Assembly (NCBI RefSeq): GCF_052857255.1
Contig: NC_135500.1
Location: 160,201,189 to 160,265,188, forward strand
Source of the DNA: Amblyomma americanum
Taxonomy: Eukaryota; Arthropoda; Arachnida; Ixodida; Ixodidae
Length of the DNA: 64,000 nt
Direction of reading: 5' to 3'
The first letter of the stretch is position 1. Each line of letters begins with the position of its first letter. The position numbers were made by a program, and so were the translations under genes. Positions 22,101-35,700 of the stretch are shown piece by piece. The notes beneath the pieces were generated by a model. The model worked only from the letters and a program-made list of their open reading frames with translations, was not told the DNA's origin and ran no database searches.

Positions 22101-24159
22101 GCATCAGTATGTATCATTGCTCCCTTCATTCCTTTACATTGTGTCGGATAAAACACTTTCTCCTGGCTAACTGCGCATTTATTATTTTGTTATTTCTGCG
22201 TGATCTCATATCACAAATAAAGGGTGTCCTGTTTCAGCTGCACGCAATTTTACAAATAAAGTCGAATTGTGTAAGGACGTTTACCGATCTGCTTTAAGGT
22301 TACGTGGCTTTGTGACGACTAGGAACACGGAACAGCAAAACCTTTAACGAATAATGCCTCGCCTCCCCCATCTTTGATGGAAACAAATGGAATATAATAA
22401 TAATTACCAATAAAAGAGGACACATTGCAATTTCGTAATAGAAGCGAGAAAGCCTATGCATTGAGCAAAACAACCTTTTTTTCTAAAAAGAGATTGTCTT
22501 AAGTGCTACAGCCTGGAATAGTTTGGCATTGAGGGCGGCCGAGGACGGAAATGAATATCAGATAGCGCACCAGTGAGATAGATCTCTCTACCGTCCGCTT
22601 TGAGAGTGCAGGCCAACGGTAGCGTAAGTTCTCACTGGCACTCGCTTTATCAGCCGGGCCCCTTCTCTGTTTTATTTTTTTTCTATGATGATGATCTGAA
22701 TAGGCGCGAAGTGCACTCTGTTCCCTTCTCAGCCAGCTCAGTCAGCTTGGATATTTGCGCTTCTTAGGAACAGCAAGTAAAGAAAGACATATCATAATAT
22801 GGAGGCAACTCGTAATTGTCATAGCACCCGCGCCAGCGCAGCATGAAAGCAGGTGAAGCTTTCTAACGGAACTATGAGATCAGAGCCCACCCTCTTTCGA
22901 GCACGGAATGAGCACAATGCTCACCGACATGAACTTTTTTGTCTTCTTTTGCGCACCCAGAGGGGTGCCTATAGTGCCGTGATGGGATTCAAACGGGCAG
23001 TGAAAATGCACATTTTGCATAAAAGGAGCCTTCATCAGTTGCCATCATTTGCGCCTTCTTTAAAACCTGGAAGAGCCCTATTCACGAAATCCTCAAGCGC
23101 ATCATTCTCCAAGACAGTAAGAACTTGATGCTAGCCATCGAAAATGTCCTATAGGAATAGCGTATCACTAAAAACCTTGCAAAAATATACTCTTCACTTC
23201 TATTACACCTTCGGGCTCGATTTTTGATAGATAAATAGCTTTTTACTGCTTCTTTTACAGTTTCTTGGCTGGTTACAATAAAACAGAGGCAGATTTTCTT
23301 AGTGTGACCGTGGATGTCACTGTGCAGAGCTTCTTGAAGGTCAATGGTGAGCGATGTTTGCCCTGCAGTAAAAGTAGACTGCTGCTGCTGCTGCACTGCC
23401 GATGGAAATGAACACGAAGCCATAGGGAAGTTGGAAGCCTTGAACTTTCTCAATATTACATTGAGGGGAAGGTGGAATCATGGAGTATTCGAGCGCTTAA
23501 TCAACCACTGGAATGCTGAGAAGTCAAAGCTTCGTTTCTGGCTTGACAACACACTTAGTGTGCATGAAACACTAGCAACAATCTGGTTTCGTTTTTATCT
23601 GGTTTCGTTCTGGTTTTTCGTTTTTGGAGAGGGCGCTGCATCTACATTCCTTGCTTTAGGTAGCTGTGCAACAAACCCTGTATGCGGCTTGAGGGCTCTT
23701 TCTAAGAAGATTGTCCAGCAAACACCTAGTGAAACTCTCTGGCCCTTTGCGCCTCAGGCAAATGAGTCTTGTTTGTCAGCTGCGCCCATAACCACATCAT
23801 CCATGCCAAGACGGCGCGCGAATGGGCTTAACTGTCAATTTTTTACGTTCTTTCACGACGTGCACACTCAAATATCTTGCTAAGATGATCATGTCCGTCC
23901 TATTACCACACATCGCATGTTGATTTCAGGTGCCCAAACGTAATCATGCGCTTTTAATGAGGGTCCAGCTAGAAACTAAGCCAAAATCACGAGCGTACAC
24001 ATAACGCGCCGACCACTGACCTACTGCTATGTTTAATCACAACTGTTCAATCGCACCAGTTGTGTAAGACGTGTGATAATCCGCGCACAAAAAAAAATGG
24101 CACTATTGATCCAACATTCCGAGCTTATAAGACTGCCACGATATGTAAGCATGCTTGCA
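19106..24159. other. no gene supported
   Basis: Mixed AT-rich DNA with a T/G homopolymer junction at about 19377-19400. The longest frame (23344-23883, about 179 codons) overlaps a minus-strand frame of similar quality, includes a CTG microsatellite run, and shows no recognisable domain. It is left uncalled. Confidence 0.4.
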
Positions 24160-24188
24160 GGACCCAGCGCAAGAACAGCGCTGGGTCC
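24160..24188. repeat. perfect 11-bp hairpin
   Basis: GGACCCAGCGC, 7-base loop AAGAACA, GCGCTGGGTCC. The stem is GC-rich and perfect. No T-tract follows, and there is no adjacent gene to make it a terminator; role unknown. Confidence 0.8.
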
Positions 24189-25503
24189 GACAGCAAGTGT
24201 TGCACACCATGTGAGGTCCTTAGACGAAGGGCTGAACGGGGTGGAAAAGAAAAATTCGCTGGGCGCCACTGACAGTTCGCTACGCAGCTCATAGCTGACA
24301 CCACTGTTTGTTAGTCTCCATGGAAATGGCGCAGCGGAATTTTGGAACTTGTATGAGGGAAAGTGGGTGACACAGCGGGTTGCACTAAAGCTTGTTTTCG
24401 TATTGGCACAAAAATGCAGCCGGGGGAGCCTACCCCGTACATTTTAAGTGCATTTATTCCTCTGAAGCGGCCTTTTTCGCAACAGTATTTCTTATTGCAT
24501 ACATAGTAGATCTGCAGTATGTTCGCCGTGAGCAGTCAGCAGCTTTTAGTCGTTATAGGGTAATGTTTGCCGTTTATTCATCCTTGCTCTGGTAATTTCT
24601 ACGCAAGAAACACCTTTCCAATTTCCCCTGTTAGCCTTCCTTAGTGAACTGAAAAAGTAATCAAGGACAATAAATACACTTATTGAGTTTCGTCCCATTT
24701 AGCGTCTGCTTCCTATCCGCTCGCGACCAAAGAGCCGAAAGGTGCTTCGCATTGAAGCTGCTAAACATTTGTCTAACATGTTTCTTATCTACACCGCCTT
24801 GCATACGCTTAATTCGGGAAGCACACTCATACCACCGCATTTAGGTTTCAGAGGCGTGCGCTGGTGCATGAATTTCTTCAATCGGAATAAACGACTCCTG
24901 TTTCTTTTTTTAATCTGTGAACCGCAGGAGCAGTCACCATTCTCGAACAGGCACTTTGGAGTTGGATTTTTGATGTTTCAGTTTCCTTGTCTCAGCACTC
25001 AGTTTTTTCTTCGCTTCTGCAGTACTTCCTTTGCTTTTACTTCGTGTTTTTACCTCGGAAGCAGAAAATACTGTGCACCAGCCAATTATGAATTTTTGCA
25101 TATTTTTTATGCTTAGGTAGAAAACACGGATATGAAACGATCGCCGGCTTGACTAGGTTCCCATTCCTACTTGCGTCCGTAACTCCAAATATAATCCAGA
25201 AACCGAGTCCCTTCTTGGGCCTTCTGTTTCCAGTATTGTCGCCAGTTTTCGGTTCATTCGCACCGTATGTCACCACTGACCTGCGCGTTTTCTTTTTATG
25301 TTTCTTACACTTATTTATGCACCGTTTTAAAGGAAATCATAAGGTGTGTTCCTGTAAATAGCTGGTCAACAATTCTCTTGGAAAATGCGTGAATTCCGGC
25401 TCAGTGTAGAGACACTCCGTTAGTTGGCTGCGTGGTTAAAAAAGCTGAAAAAGAAGCTGAGCGTATACCCATGGCACACGCTCAGTGAGAGTGTGACGGG
25501 TCA
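24189..25503. other. no gene seen
   Basis: Only short frames without motifs. Confidence 0.4.
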
Positions 25504-26187
25504 GTGACACATCCCGTCCTGAATATCAGCCTGCTGGCGATTTCCAGGTTTCAGCGGTTCCAACACATATCAGCCAGGTTACGAGATTCCTTACTAAATA
25601 CCACTGATTATCAGCACTTAACATATAAGGGGAACGTCCAGTCGTGTAAAACTAGGCTGTGCGAGGTAGCAATGACGCGGTTGCGGTGCAGTATTCCCAG
25701 TTTGAATTCATATCTATGCAGGTGTGGGTTGACCCCGACAAACTTATGTGACGCATGCGGGGAGGTTGAATCTGGAGACAATTTTCTCCTCTACTGTCCA
25801 AAGTTTGCACTTCAGAGAAAGATTTACCTGGAGGTCCCCCTCTCCAGGTTAGGGCTCCCGTTATCTCTGCCGTGTTATTATCGTTTGGTGCGAGCGCCAA
25901 ATGATTTGCATTGGGTTCAATTTGTGGGATTCTCCATGATTACAGAATTGCAACTGGTAGGTTGATTTGATAATTCTTTTAATAGTCTTCGAGCTCTTCT
26001 TTTTGCACCAAAATTCTGTCTGTTATTTAACTTTAAATATTCTTCTGTCGTTTTTATTGATACGTTTTTCTAAATTCACGCTTGGAGCCAAAATTTTGTC
26101 GTAATCTCCCATGTAAATTTCTTCGTTTATTCCACAACACCTTGGTCAATCCCCCCGCGTGGGTATGTGCCATGTTTATTGAGGTAA
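25504..26187 (+). pseudogene. LINE 3' end with C-terminal zinc finger
   Basis: The frame 25504-25965 reads 'RLRCSIPSLNSYLCRCGLT' and 'LCDACGEVESGDNFLLYCPK', the CxxC...H/N...C module at the C-terminus of Jockey/I-type LINE polyproteins. An AT-rich 3' stretch follows, then CCCCGCGTGGGTATGTGCCA near 26153-26172, which looks like a LINE 3' untranslated end. The RT is absent, so this is a truncated insertion. Its right edge lies only about 150 bp upstream of the first ATG of the M13 gene. Confidence 0.65.
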
Positions 26188-26340
26188 AGTAGAAGAAGCC
26201 AATGGCACGAGCGCACGAGGACACGCAGAAGAAGATCACGCTGCGTTCTGACGGCCGCTCTTCTTAGTGCTCCGCTTTCTGCAGCTTTTCCCATTCTTCA
26301 ATCCTGCTTCTGTCCGTTGGCGAAAGGTCCCGGGCAGCCA

Positions 26341-26738
26341 ATGGACCCTGGCACCAACCCTCAGGGAAAACAGCAACACGGCCCGATCAAGGAATCGAGG
26401 CAGAAGCGCCGGAGGTCTTCGCGACCCAAGCGCAGCAAGCAGCCCACCACGCCTTCCAGTTCCAATGAGCCGCCGGCAGCCAACACCGCCGTTCGAGGCG
26501 GATGTACCGAGTCACCGGCGCTTGCACCTCTACCCGGGGCTTGCAGTGCGAGTGCTTCCGGTGGTGCCCCCTCTCAGCCTTCCGAACAGAGCAAGCCGAC
26601 ACCTAGACGCTCCACTAAGTCCGGCTCTTCAGGCACGGCGGCTGTCCCGGCTTCTGCTGGGCTACCGGCGCTTCCTGCGCATGCTGCCAAAGCTGCTACA
26701 GTGCTGAACAAGTCCAAGCCAAACCTCGATGCCTCCAG
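26341..26738 (+). CDS. M13-like gene exon 1
   Basis: Starts at the first ATG (MDPGTNPQGK) in a frame that is open from about 26188, so other upstream starts are non-ATG. Contains a basic cluster 'RQKRRRSSRPKRSK'. Donor is AG|GTCAGT, leaving phase 2. The Ser/Ala/Pro-rich sequence is predicted to be cytoplasmic and disordered. Confidence 0.8.
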
Positions 26739-29700
26739 GTCAGTGATGTTTAACAATCGCTGCTGCGTAAGAGATTTCCCTCGTACGTCTTAACCAAAAT
26801 TTCCCCGTTGCCCATGTTCTGGTGGTTGTGGCACTTCGTGGCGATGTCGGCGAAGCATTACTAGTTGGCAGCTGTGACTGATTAGGCTTCGGACCTTCGG
26901 TGTTCCCCGTAGATAGCTGGAGCTACACAGATACGTCTTGGCGGCATCCCCTTGAATCGGGACAGTGGCCACTGCCACCTTGTCTAATAAATTAAAACGG
27001 CCGTTGCGAGACATCTGGTGTTCACAGAGACGGACACGACATCCTACTAACATGTCTCGGAGAGAGCTGATCGGCTCTAGGAGCACCAGCTTATGGTGCG
27101 AGATCTATGTCTTCTGAAGGTGCTATAGCTAATCAACATGCTTGTAGGGACTAAGTCATTAAAGGAACACTAAGGAGGAAATATTCTTCAGGCTAGAATG
27201 AAAGGGTACTGACACATGAGAGCAAATATGTAATTCTTACGCAAAACAACGCTTTTATACGCCAGAAAATTGCGTGAAAGCGAAGTGCACGTGGCGTGGC
27301 CACATGAATACTTGTGCAGCAGCGACGAGTGACGTACTCATGAGCGAAAGCCCTTTCGCCGTCTCGATATCCAATTAGTATCGATATACGAGGAAATAAG
27401 CGCGGCGAGAATTGCCGGCAGTGCGCAGGGTCTCGTAATTAGAACAGCGCAAAACAGACGACGGAGAGAACGGTTAGCCTCAAACACTAGCTTTGTATCG
27501 TCGCCTCGCTCCTGCGCACTAAGGCTTCGTGTAGACCTTGCACACAGCAAGTTCAAAAACGGAAGCTGTCACCGGCAATCATGCAGCGTGTGCTTGTTAC
27601 TTGGCCGCTGGAGCGATTTCATTCTTTCTTTAGCCGTGGAACCTGCTACCCTGTGCAGGCTGCGGACGTGATGAAATTGAAAAGTGCTAGTCTCTTTTGC
27701 TAGGCTCCTTGTGCTAGTCTCTCTTGTCTAGTCTTTTGTGCTAGTCTCTCTTGAAAAGTGCTAGTACGCCCTCATGACGACAAGCGGTGAAGAGCTTTGG
27801 AAGGGCATTTTCTTGCATATTTTCTGTGCATTGGAAAGATGAATATGCTTTTTGGTGTGCTCACAAATATTTGATATGTACCAGATGCATGCACCATTGC
27901 CTCTCATTTATCTCATTAAAGAAAACAAACTTACCCGCGCGGGTCACCATGCACGCAATACCTGAGGCGCGAGGGAAGGTTTTTCACTAGAAAAATGCTC
28001 AACCAGCTCATGCCTGTTCGGCACGACAGCTGTAGCCGGTAGGCAGCAGACTATTGTCGGGCGTAACGTATCGTTATTCATTTCCGCTTGTAACCTACAT
28101 GAAGCAATTCATGCACGTGAGCGACTTCCGCAGAACAAAACACATGGGTTGCCTGCGATCTCGTTTACTGCTTAGTTAGAAAATCGCGATAATCGACATT
28201 GCGGCGCGCCGTTTGATGTAAAATGCGTGTGCAGGTTTCAGTCCGATATGGTGTCGAATGAATACGTCAAAGCGCCGCACTTGCTTGCATGATCTTGACG
28301 ATCCCTCTAAGCTTATGTGTACTCTTCACGGCAGCACACAGTGCTCTGAAGACCGCACGCTCGCGTTATCGTCGCCCATGTGTACATGACTGAGCGCGAT
28401 CAGTAATTTGTTCGGTAGTCTGCGGCTGCCCTCGATAACCGCACGTAGTTTCTTTAGCACCCATATAGATTGCAACGAGATGAATACGCATGAAATGCAG
28501 CAGAGCCCGATCTAAATAGTGGTGGCGGATGCGTCATGCATTTGTAGGTTGCCGCCGTGACCACGGATATGTTGGTTTTGTTTTTGATTTCCGGCCGCGT
28601 TTCGGGTCTTTGAAAGTGGTGTCTCTGATTGGAACGGACTACGAACACGTCATAGAAATGGCTTCATGAAATTTCATTTTTTGCAGGCACTGTGAATGCG
28701 TGATTGTTTCTGGACTTCCATTTACGGTGTTCTCAGCAACGCGGCTACCTTTCCGCGAAGCAAAAACGTCTCTAGTGTTCCCGAGGAATAACCTATCCGC
28801 CTTGCCGAGTTTGATATTTCGCTTTAGTGTTCCTTGAAACAAAGGTTGTTCAAAGCTCAAATATAGTTCATCCGCATCTCATCGTCCGTGCGCCGAGAAA
28901 CAGTATTAGCCTTACAAGGCGAGTACTACATGATCTTGTGGCTGCTCAAAGCCGGAACCTAGGTTTGATTTGGTTTGCTTTTATAAGATTTAACGTCCCA
29001 AAGCGACTGAGTTCGCGAGTAACGCCGTAGTAGACGGTTCTGGATGATTTAGACTACACGGGGCTCCTTAACGGGCACTGAGATAGCACAGTTCACGAGC
29101 CTCTAGCATTTCGCGTCTATCCCAATACGACCGTAGCGGACGGGATTAAACACGCGCATTGCGGATCCGCAGCCGAGCACCATAACCACTGAGACGTCGC
29201 GGCGGCTCCACAACCAAGCTTTTAGCGCAAATATCGTATTTACTGGCATAATGGACGCACTTTTTCCGCAGCAGACTAAAAATATGGAGGTGAATTCATA
29301 ATAGCGGTAAAATATTTTTTTTATCCGGTAAAAAGACAGAAAATGTAGGCTGGTGGAAGAGATAATTGATCTCGCATGGTTGATCTTTCAAGAAAAAAAA
29401 AACATGATTTCGCATGGCCTCAATGCTCGCTGGCATTGCCAACAGCTTTTATCTTAAGCATGTTCATATTTTTTGCGCAGTGGCCCATATGTAATCCAAA
29501 CAGAGCCGAAGTAGCGTTCACTTAAGCTCTCTTCAATGATCCAGCGCCAAACATACCTTGAACACATTGTTTCTATACTTAATAGTACAGGTTGCACAGA
29601 AAATCGATTGTTGCCACCCATGCTTTCTATTTGTTCTCCGATTCTAGGCGGAACATAATTATTGGCTATTCCTGGCATAAGGTGAGGAATGGTGGACTTG

Positions 29701-32700
29701 ACAAAGGGTAGAGTGGCCGTTACATTACCACTTAGATTTCAGCGTTCGATAAAAGGGCGCCTGCTATCATTCGCTGTCGTTATCAGCCGACTGCGTGCCA
29801 AAAGAAAGGGTGCGTCGATTTGGCGAGGAAAGCGAGATTGCACTTTTTGAGCGCAAAGTAGGGGTGTGTGCATTTTGCGAGTAAATACGTCATCATGCCC
29901 CATCACACAATAGTGGATTGTAAGTCATTCCTTATTGCCTCGAAGGAACTTGTACATATACTCTACCACAGATCAGACAGTATATGAGAAAAACACTAGA
30001 CTTCTTTTCTTGAGTGCGCGTTGTGTGTCTTGCAGGTCTAAACCATGCGACATGGACGCCTTCTTGGGCGGAACGCACAAGACAGCAAAGACGTCGCCTG
30101 CTGCTGGCGTAAAAGCAGCTACCGGCACCGAAAAATGTCTCGACCAGCCCGCTGCGCCAACAGTTCCGGATTCCAAGGTAGCGGCCAGACCATACGTCGG
30201 TGGCGCAGCCGCTACAGACGCACCAGTCCCGGTTTGCCGCCTTCCACCAGGGGCCCCTCAACCTACGGTGCAGCCGACTAGCCCGAAGCAGGCCGGCAGT
30301 CGGCCGCGCCGGAAGTCGAAGGCGCCCTCAGCTGCTAAGAACCGAAACGTGGACATCGACAACAGGTTTTCGGCCGAGGAAAGCTTCACGCCTGCGTCGT
30401 CCCGGGATGCAGCCATGAAGAAGAGCAACGTGGTCTCGTCGTCTCACTGGTCCTTCTACCGTGAGTTAACAGGTCTGCTCTGCTACTGTTTAAGGACAGA
30501 AACAGCAGCCTATGGTATGCTCTATAAGCGGGGATTGCTGTGCCGAAGGAAGAGTAGTACGTCATTGCTACTTGACAACTCTAGCACTTCACTATGCTGA
30601 TACGGGTTTCCTTGTAGGCAGACCACTGCCGTGCTAACCTACAGGCCAAAGAGAAAATGCCGGTGTGAGTCACGCGATTGAGTCACAGCTTTTCAGGGCA
30701 TGGGAATGCACCGCTTTGGGCCCAGGAAAACATGGGGGCAGGCGAAGTGGATGGTTGTTCATCTGACTTGTTTCGTGTTCTCAAATACAGTTTAGTCCCG
30801 TCCAGGCAGTAAGAAATGTGTATGTACGGAGAGAGAGAGGAATATGAAAATTGCTTCCTCCATTTGTTACAATTCTGCGAAGGCCGGCGTCGTAGAGGAC
30901 GAGAAAAACAGCAAGAAAAGACATGTTCTTTGCTTATGATACCGAATTGCAAAACCTACTGCATATGAGATCAACTCATCCGTTGTCATGACTTATTGTG
31001 TCCAGCTCCCTTGACCGTGGCTAGGGGGCCATCCCCACTACTTTCTGAAAGAGAAAGACGTTACTTAAAGAAGAACATAAGTTTTGAACTTAAACATCGA
31101 GGGAAGAATTATGGTATAGGGACCCAGATGAAACAATAAGGAGAGGGATATTTCACTAGAAGGTGCAGTATCATGAACAACCTTTACGCCACGGTTCGGC
31201 GCTCATAAGCGGCACTCAGCAAAGCCGCTTTGAAATTTTGCAGTTTTCGTGCCCGGCACAGGTGGTTGCAATTCTCCGGTAGCGTATTATATATCATCCA
31301 CTATTATTTGCGATGTGGGACACGGTCACGGGATGTGCTACAATATGTTCTTTTTAAGAAACAATGGTAATGCGTACAGAAGACATACGAATAGTCATAC
31401 GAATAGGCACACGAACAGCAACGAATGTCGAAGAAAATGACTGACCCTCCAGATCGTAACGCTTGTTAGTGTACCTCTTTTTTGGTGCCCATAGGCTTTC
31501 CTTTCACATAAAAATGCGCAATTGCCCCCAGGATTTCGTTCCCTCCATTTGAGTGAACCCGATGCCCGCGATTTCCCACGGCTTTCATTGCTGAAATAAG
31601 CCTGACCACGACTTCAACCGCAGCCATGAACCTGACTTTCGTCACTGAGATTAACTGCATGGAGGAGCGCTACCTGTACGTGGTCGTGGCAGGGGTACTG
31701 GCGGTCGTGTTCGCGCTGGCCGTGGTTACTCTGCTGCTGGTGCTCTCAAGCAAGCCTTCCAAGCAGTATGGGATGTGCGATACGGCTGAGTGCATGGAAG
31801 CCCGCGACTACTTAGACCGGCTGCTCAACACCAACAAGGACGCATGCAGCAATTTCTACGGTTACGTGTGCGACTCATGGATGGATCGTGCCACTGACCA
31901 GGACGGGCCCAGTAGCTTCCTCGGGGACAGCGTGGCTGACTCTATCGCCACGATCAGCAGCCGTCTACTCGCCCAGGACGTCCAGCCGGAAAGAGAGGAG
32001 CCGGAGGCTAAATGTAAATGTTGTAAAGAAACTCCGTTTACATTGCTTTCATATAGGTACCGCCTGTCCAGGATGCCAGCGTTAGCTTAGTAAACAGGGT
32101 CGATCAGTGTTCTGCGCTCATCTCTCTTATCTTCTCAGAGTGAAGAGAGCACTTCGCACAGTGAAAGGGTAGCGATTGATTACCTATAGTAGCCTTCAGT
32201 GCTTTGGACATAACTGAACGTGAAGTGTTCTAATTCATTCATTAACGCTTTTGTTCGAAGGAGGCTATAATGTGAGCCTGGAAGCTCGGATGGTATGAAA
32301 TTTACCGCTTGGAGAGGATGCGCCCCACAGTGCCACTAAAGACATATAAGGCATTGTTCAATATTTAAGGTAATCATGCAAAGAATAGATTTTGAACAAA
32401 AGAAAAACTCATTAGCATCCACCAAAGCGCAGACGTACGGCTACAATCGCAAGCTACACAGCCTACACAGTGGCCCCGTTGTTCAGGAGAAAGTCCTCCT
32501 TGTCCGAGGATCGAAATCGGGACCACAACTTGTGTGGGGCAGCCGCTGTACAGACTAAGATAACGAGGACGGATAGCAGATGGCAGGTTCAGATCGAACG
32601 GCTCAAGAGCTCGAAGTGGGCAAGGGTTTAGGCACATAGGGAGAACACCGAACGTGGAGCAGTTTCTTGTTTGTCCTAAATAAACTGAACGAATCCGTTG

Positions 32701-35700
32701 CCTATGAAATCTCCTAAAAAGTTGTGAATTTTTAGTAATTACAAAAGCCCGTGGAGTTGAACAAATATTTAAAACTTCATGATGGGTATTACAAGCATTG
32801 CATACGGTGAATACGCTGAAAATGCAATGTTTTACAGTGCATAGGCTTAATGATGCAACAATAGATTAATTCAGCATATAGATTTCCTCATCGTTGACAA
32901 CCTAACTGTGCTCAGCCCAATCTGTTCTTATTGGTGATGTTGACCATGAATACATGAGACAGCGGATATCCACCAGGAAAATGGTAAGGGTCAGTCTTAA
33001 CGAACATCAAGCAGCAGATCTTCAAAAGTGCTAGTGTACGAAGTAAATTATGCGTTAATCATGGTTATGCAGCGCCCCCTAACAGCGAGAAAGGTGCGGA
33101 AGATGCAAGAGTGTTGGCCGCGCTCTACCAGAGGTGCCATAGGTACGTCTTGGAGGAGGCCACGGGCGCGTCGTTCAAGACGACGCTGACGTGGATGCGT
33201 GAACGCCTCAACTGGACGATGATTCGCGCCGCTCGCACCTACCGCGATCTCGTGGGGCTCATCGCGCGCACGTCGCTACTGGCGGGATTCCACACGGTCT
33301 TCTCTCTCGACCTTCTCAGCGACAATGGCAAAACAGTGCTGCGGCTGTCCTCCGGAAAGTCGTTGCTCGGCAAGCTGGCGATGTGGGAAAATCGGGCAGA
33401 GCTCGAGAGCCACCTACAACGCGTAGTGGAAGACTCCGACGAGCGTGCGTTGATTGTAAGCCTCGACGAGCTTATCGCGGCCGACCTGGATTTTGTCGAC
33501 CGCATCGCGTTGGAAGATGAAAGCCTGCCGCTGCCCGCACTGCTCGAGAATCTTGTGCCGGGTGTGACCACTAGCGACTGGATGGTCGCCTTGAACCTAG
33601 TGGTTAGTCCGGGCGAAGAAACCATGCGTGCTTCGGACACATCCTTCGCATCCGGGGCAGACAGCGTCCGAAGCGCCTTCAGCAAGATACACAACCATAG
33701 CAGTGTGAGCGAGGCTGCATTGTACCTGGCGTCACACCTGGACTCTGACTTGCTTTCCTTGGAGCTGGCCAGAGAGCACGCCGCGTCGCATCCTTCAAAG
33801 ACTGACCATTTCTGCCTCGACCTGGCACGGGCGTGCTTTGGGTACGCCTGGCCGGACCTTTTCGCGGGATTGCTTGACTCGGACCACAGCGCCCAAACAC
33901 TTTACACGATGTTCAACGAACTGAAGGAGGCATCCCGTGGCTCAGCCTTTTTTAGATGGTTGCCGGAGAGCACCTGGGACGACGCTATAGAAGAGATAGA
34001 CAAGGAGGCGCTTATCTTCGTTGCCGACGACTCTAAAGTAAGTTCATTTTACATTCCTGGAGGTGATTCATTAAATAGTTTTTGCCTCAAAAACAGGCGC
34101 TCAATAGCAGAAGAAAGCAGTCATCTGTAACAGTGACTTTTCTAGAGCTGGCTTGTCACTCTCTGTGCGCATAATAAAATAAAAAGAAATAGCTTTTCTT
34201 TCCGAGTCGCAAGCCACTATACCACAGCTGCGGTAACCTTGTTGCCCACGCAGCAAGCAATATATATATATATATAGAAAAAAACCGCATTGTTGAATTT
34301 TTTATAGAATTTCACTCTGAACCTGCAGTAATTAAGCATGAAGCGCCCTTGCGATTGTATTTAGGTATTACTTGTTTCTTTTTTTATTTTTCACCGTGGT
34401 TTCTCTAGATTTTCAGAAGAATGTTTTCAAAACATACAATGCACCTCGTTCGACATTACAGTTTCCACAAAAAGGTGTATTTCGCTTCTAGTGGTGTGTA
34501 AGCATAACCTTAGTATCCTGATATATGCCCAGCTTCTCCTATCACACCTTTCCTACGTAGTGTGGATTAAGGGGCCGTCCGTCCTCAAACATGAGAGAAA
34601 TTCGTGTTTTAGCCAGTTTAACACCTGCTTTCCTGACTCAATATTATTCATCACATCGCTTCCAATAATACTGAAGGAGGGTAAAGGCGGTAGCTTTTCG
34701 TCATTCCAGATCGCACTTTTGTTCCCTCCTGTCCTGACAACTTTCATCGCTTGCGCGGGCACTCAGATGCCAACCAAAGTACCGAACTGACTACTTCAAA
34801 TTAATGTTCTGGAGGAGCTTTACTCTTTCACAGGGACTCAGGGCTAACGGTGCATCTGCTACTATCCGTCATTGCTGCCGCAGCTCTGCAAAAGGACGCT
34901 TTAAGCGCAAACCCGCGCTCTGCCAAAGCACGGGGAATAGTTCTGTTCCAAACAATCTGAGAATCTCTGTATACATGACTCGTTAAAATCGTTTTAAATA
35001 GGAAACATTGAGGACAGAGCTGAACGCACCAGAACAATGGGTACCAAAAGAAGTGATTATAATGCACACGGAGACATTCACGAGCAGTCACCTCTCATCT
35101 ATGAAATAAAAGTAACATCCGGGGAATTGCGCTGTTTTGCTGGCATTGTAGGTCAGATATTTGTGGCAGTGCTTTTGTGGTCGAGCTACTTTGAGGTCTG
35201 CATTTTGCCTCTTTCGCACACAGTCACATAGCGATTTTAAAAAATGCTAAAATTTGTTGCCGTCGAGCAAGCGCCCTTGTCACACAAACATTCAACTTTG
35301 TGCTAGCGTAACACCGGCGTAATTACATGCTAATCGCGTCGGACGTGACTACCAGGCACTTTTAAATAGAACACCTGTTCTTTTTATATAGCCCGACAAG
35401 TTGATCGATGCATATTCGGAAGCGTGCAAACTTATGATATAAAAGAAAAGTGGTTAGAAAAGAATACTGCAGTAGCTACCTTTAGAAAAACTTAGAAAAA
35501 GAAACGCAGAATAGTTTTCCTACAGACCACATGCAGCTTGTTAGTGTACTATGCTGTTTGACCGTTAAACTCTCTTGTATACAATTTTTCCTGCTTGTTG
35601 AGCAACACTCGCTTCGCTTTCATTCCTGAAGCGGTAAAAGAGACAAGCGCAATGTATACCGTGTAGCTCTTAAATTTGGTATAAATATAGCTCTCACGCA

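Larger units (their letters stand above)
26739..30035 (+). other. M13-like gene intron 1
   Basis: A 3.3-kb GT-AG intron. Holds a candidate terminal-inverted-repeat element (27160-28838) and a SINE (28962-29207). No other gene is seen. Confidence 0.75.

Noticed and set aside
23344..23883. 179-codon open frame as a possible host gene
   Set aside because: No recognisable motif. A minus-strand frame of comparable quality overlaps it, and the poly-Cys/poly-Gln content comes from a CTG run.
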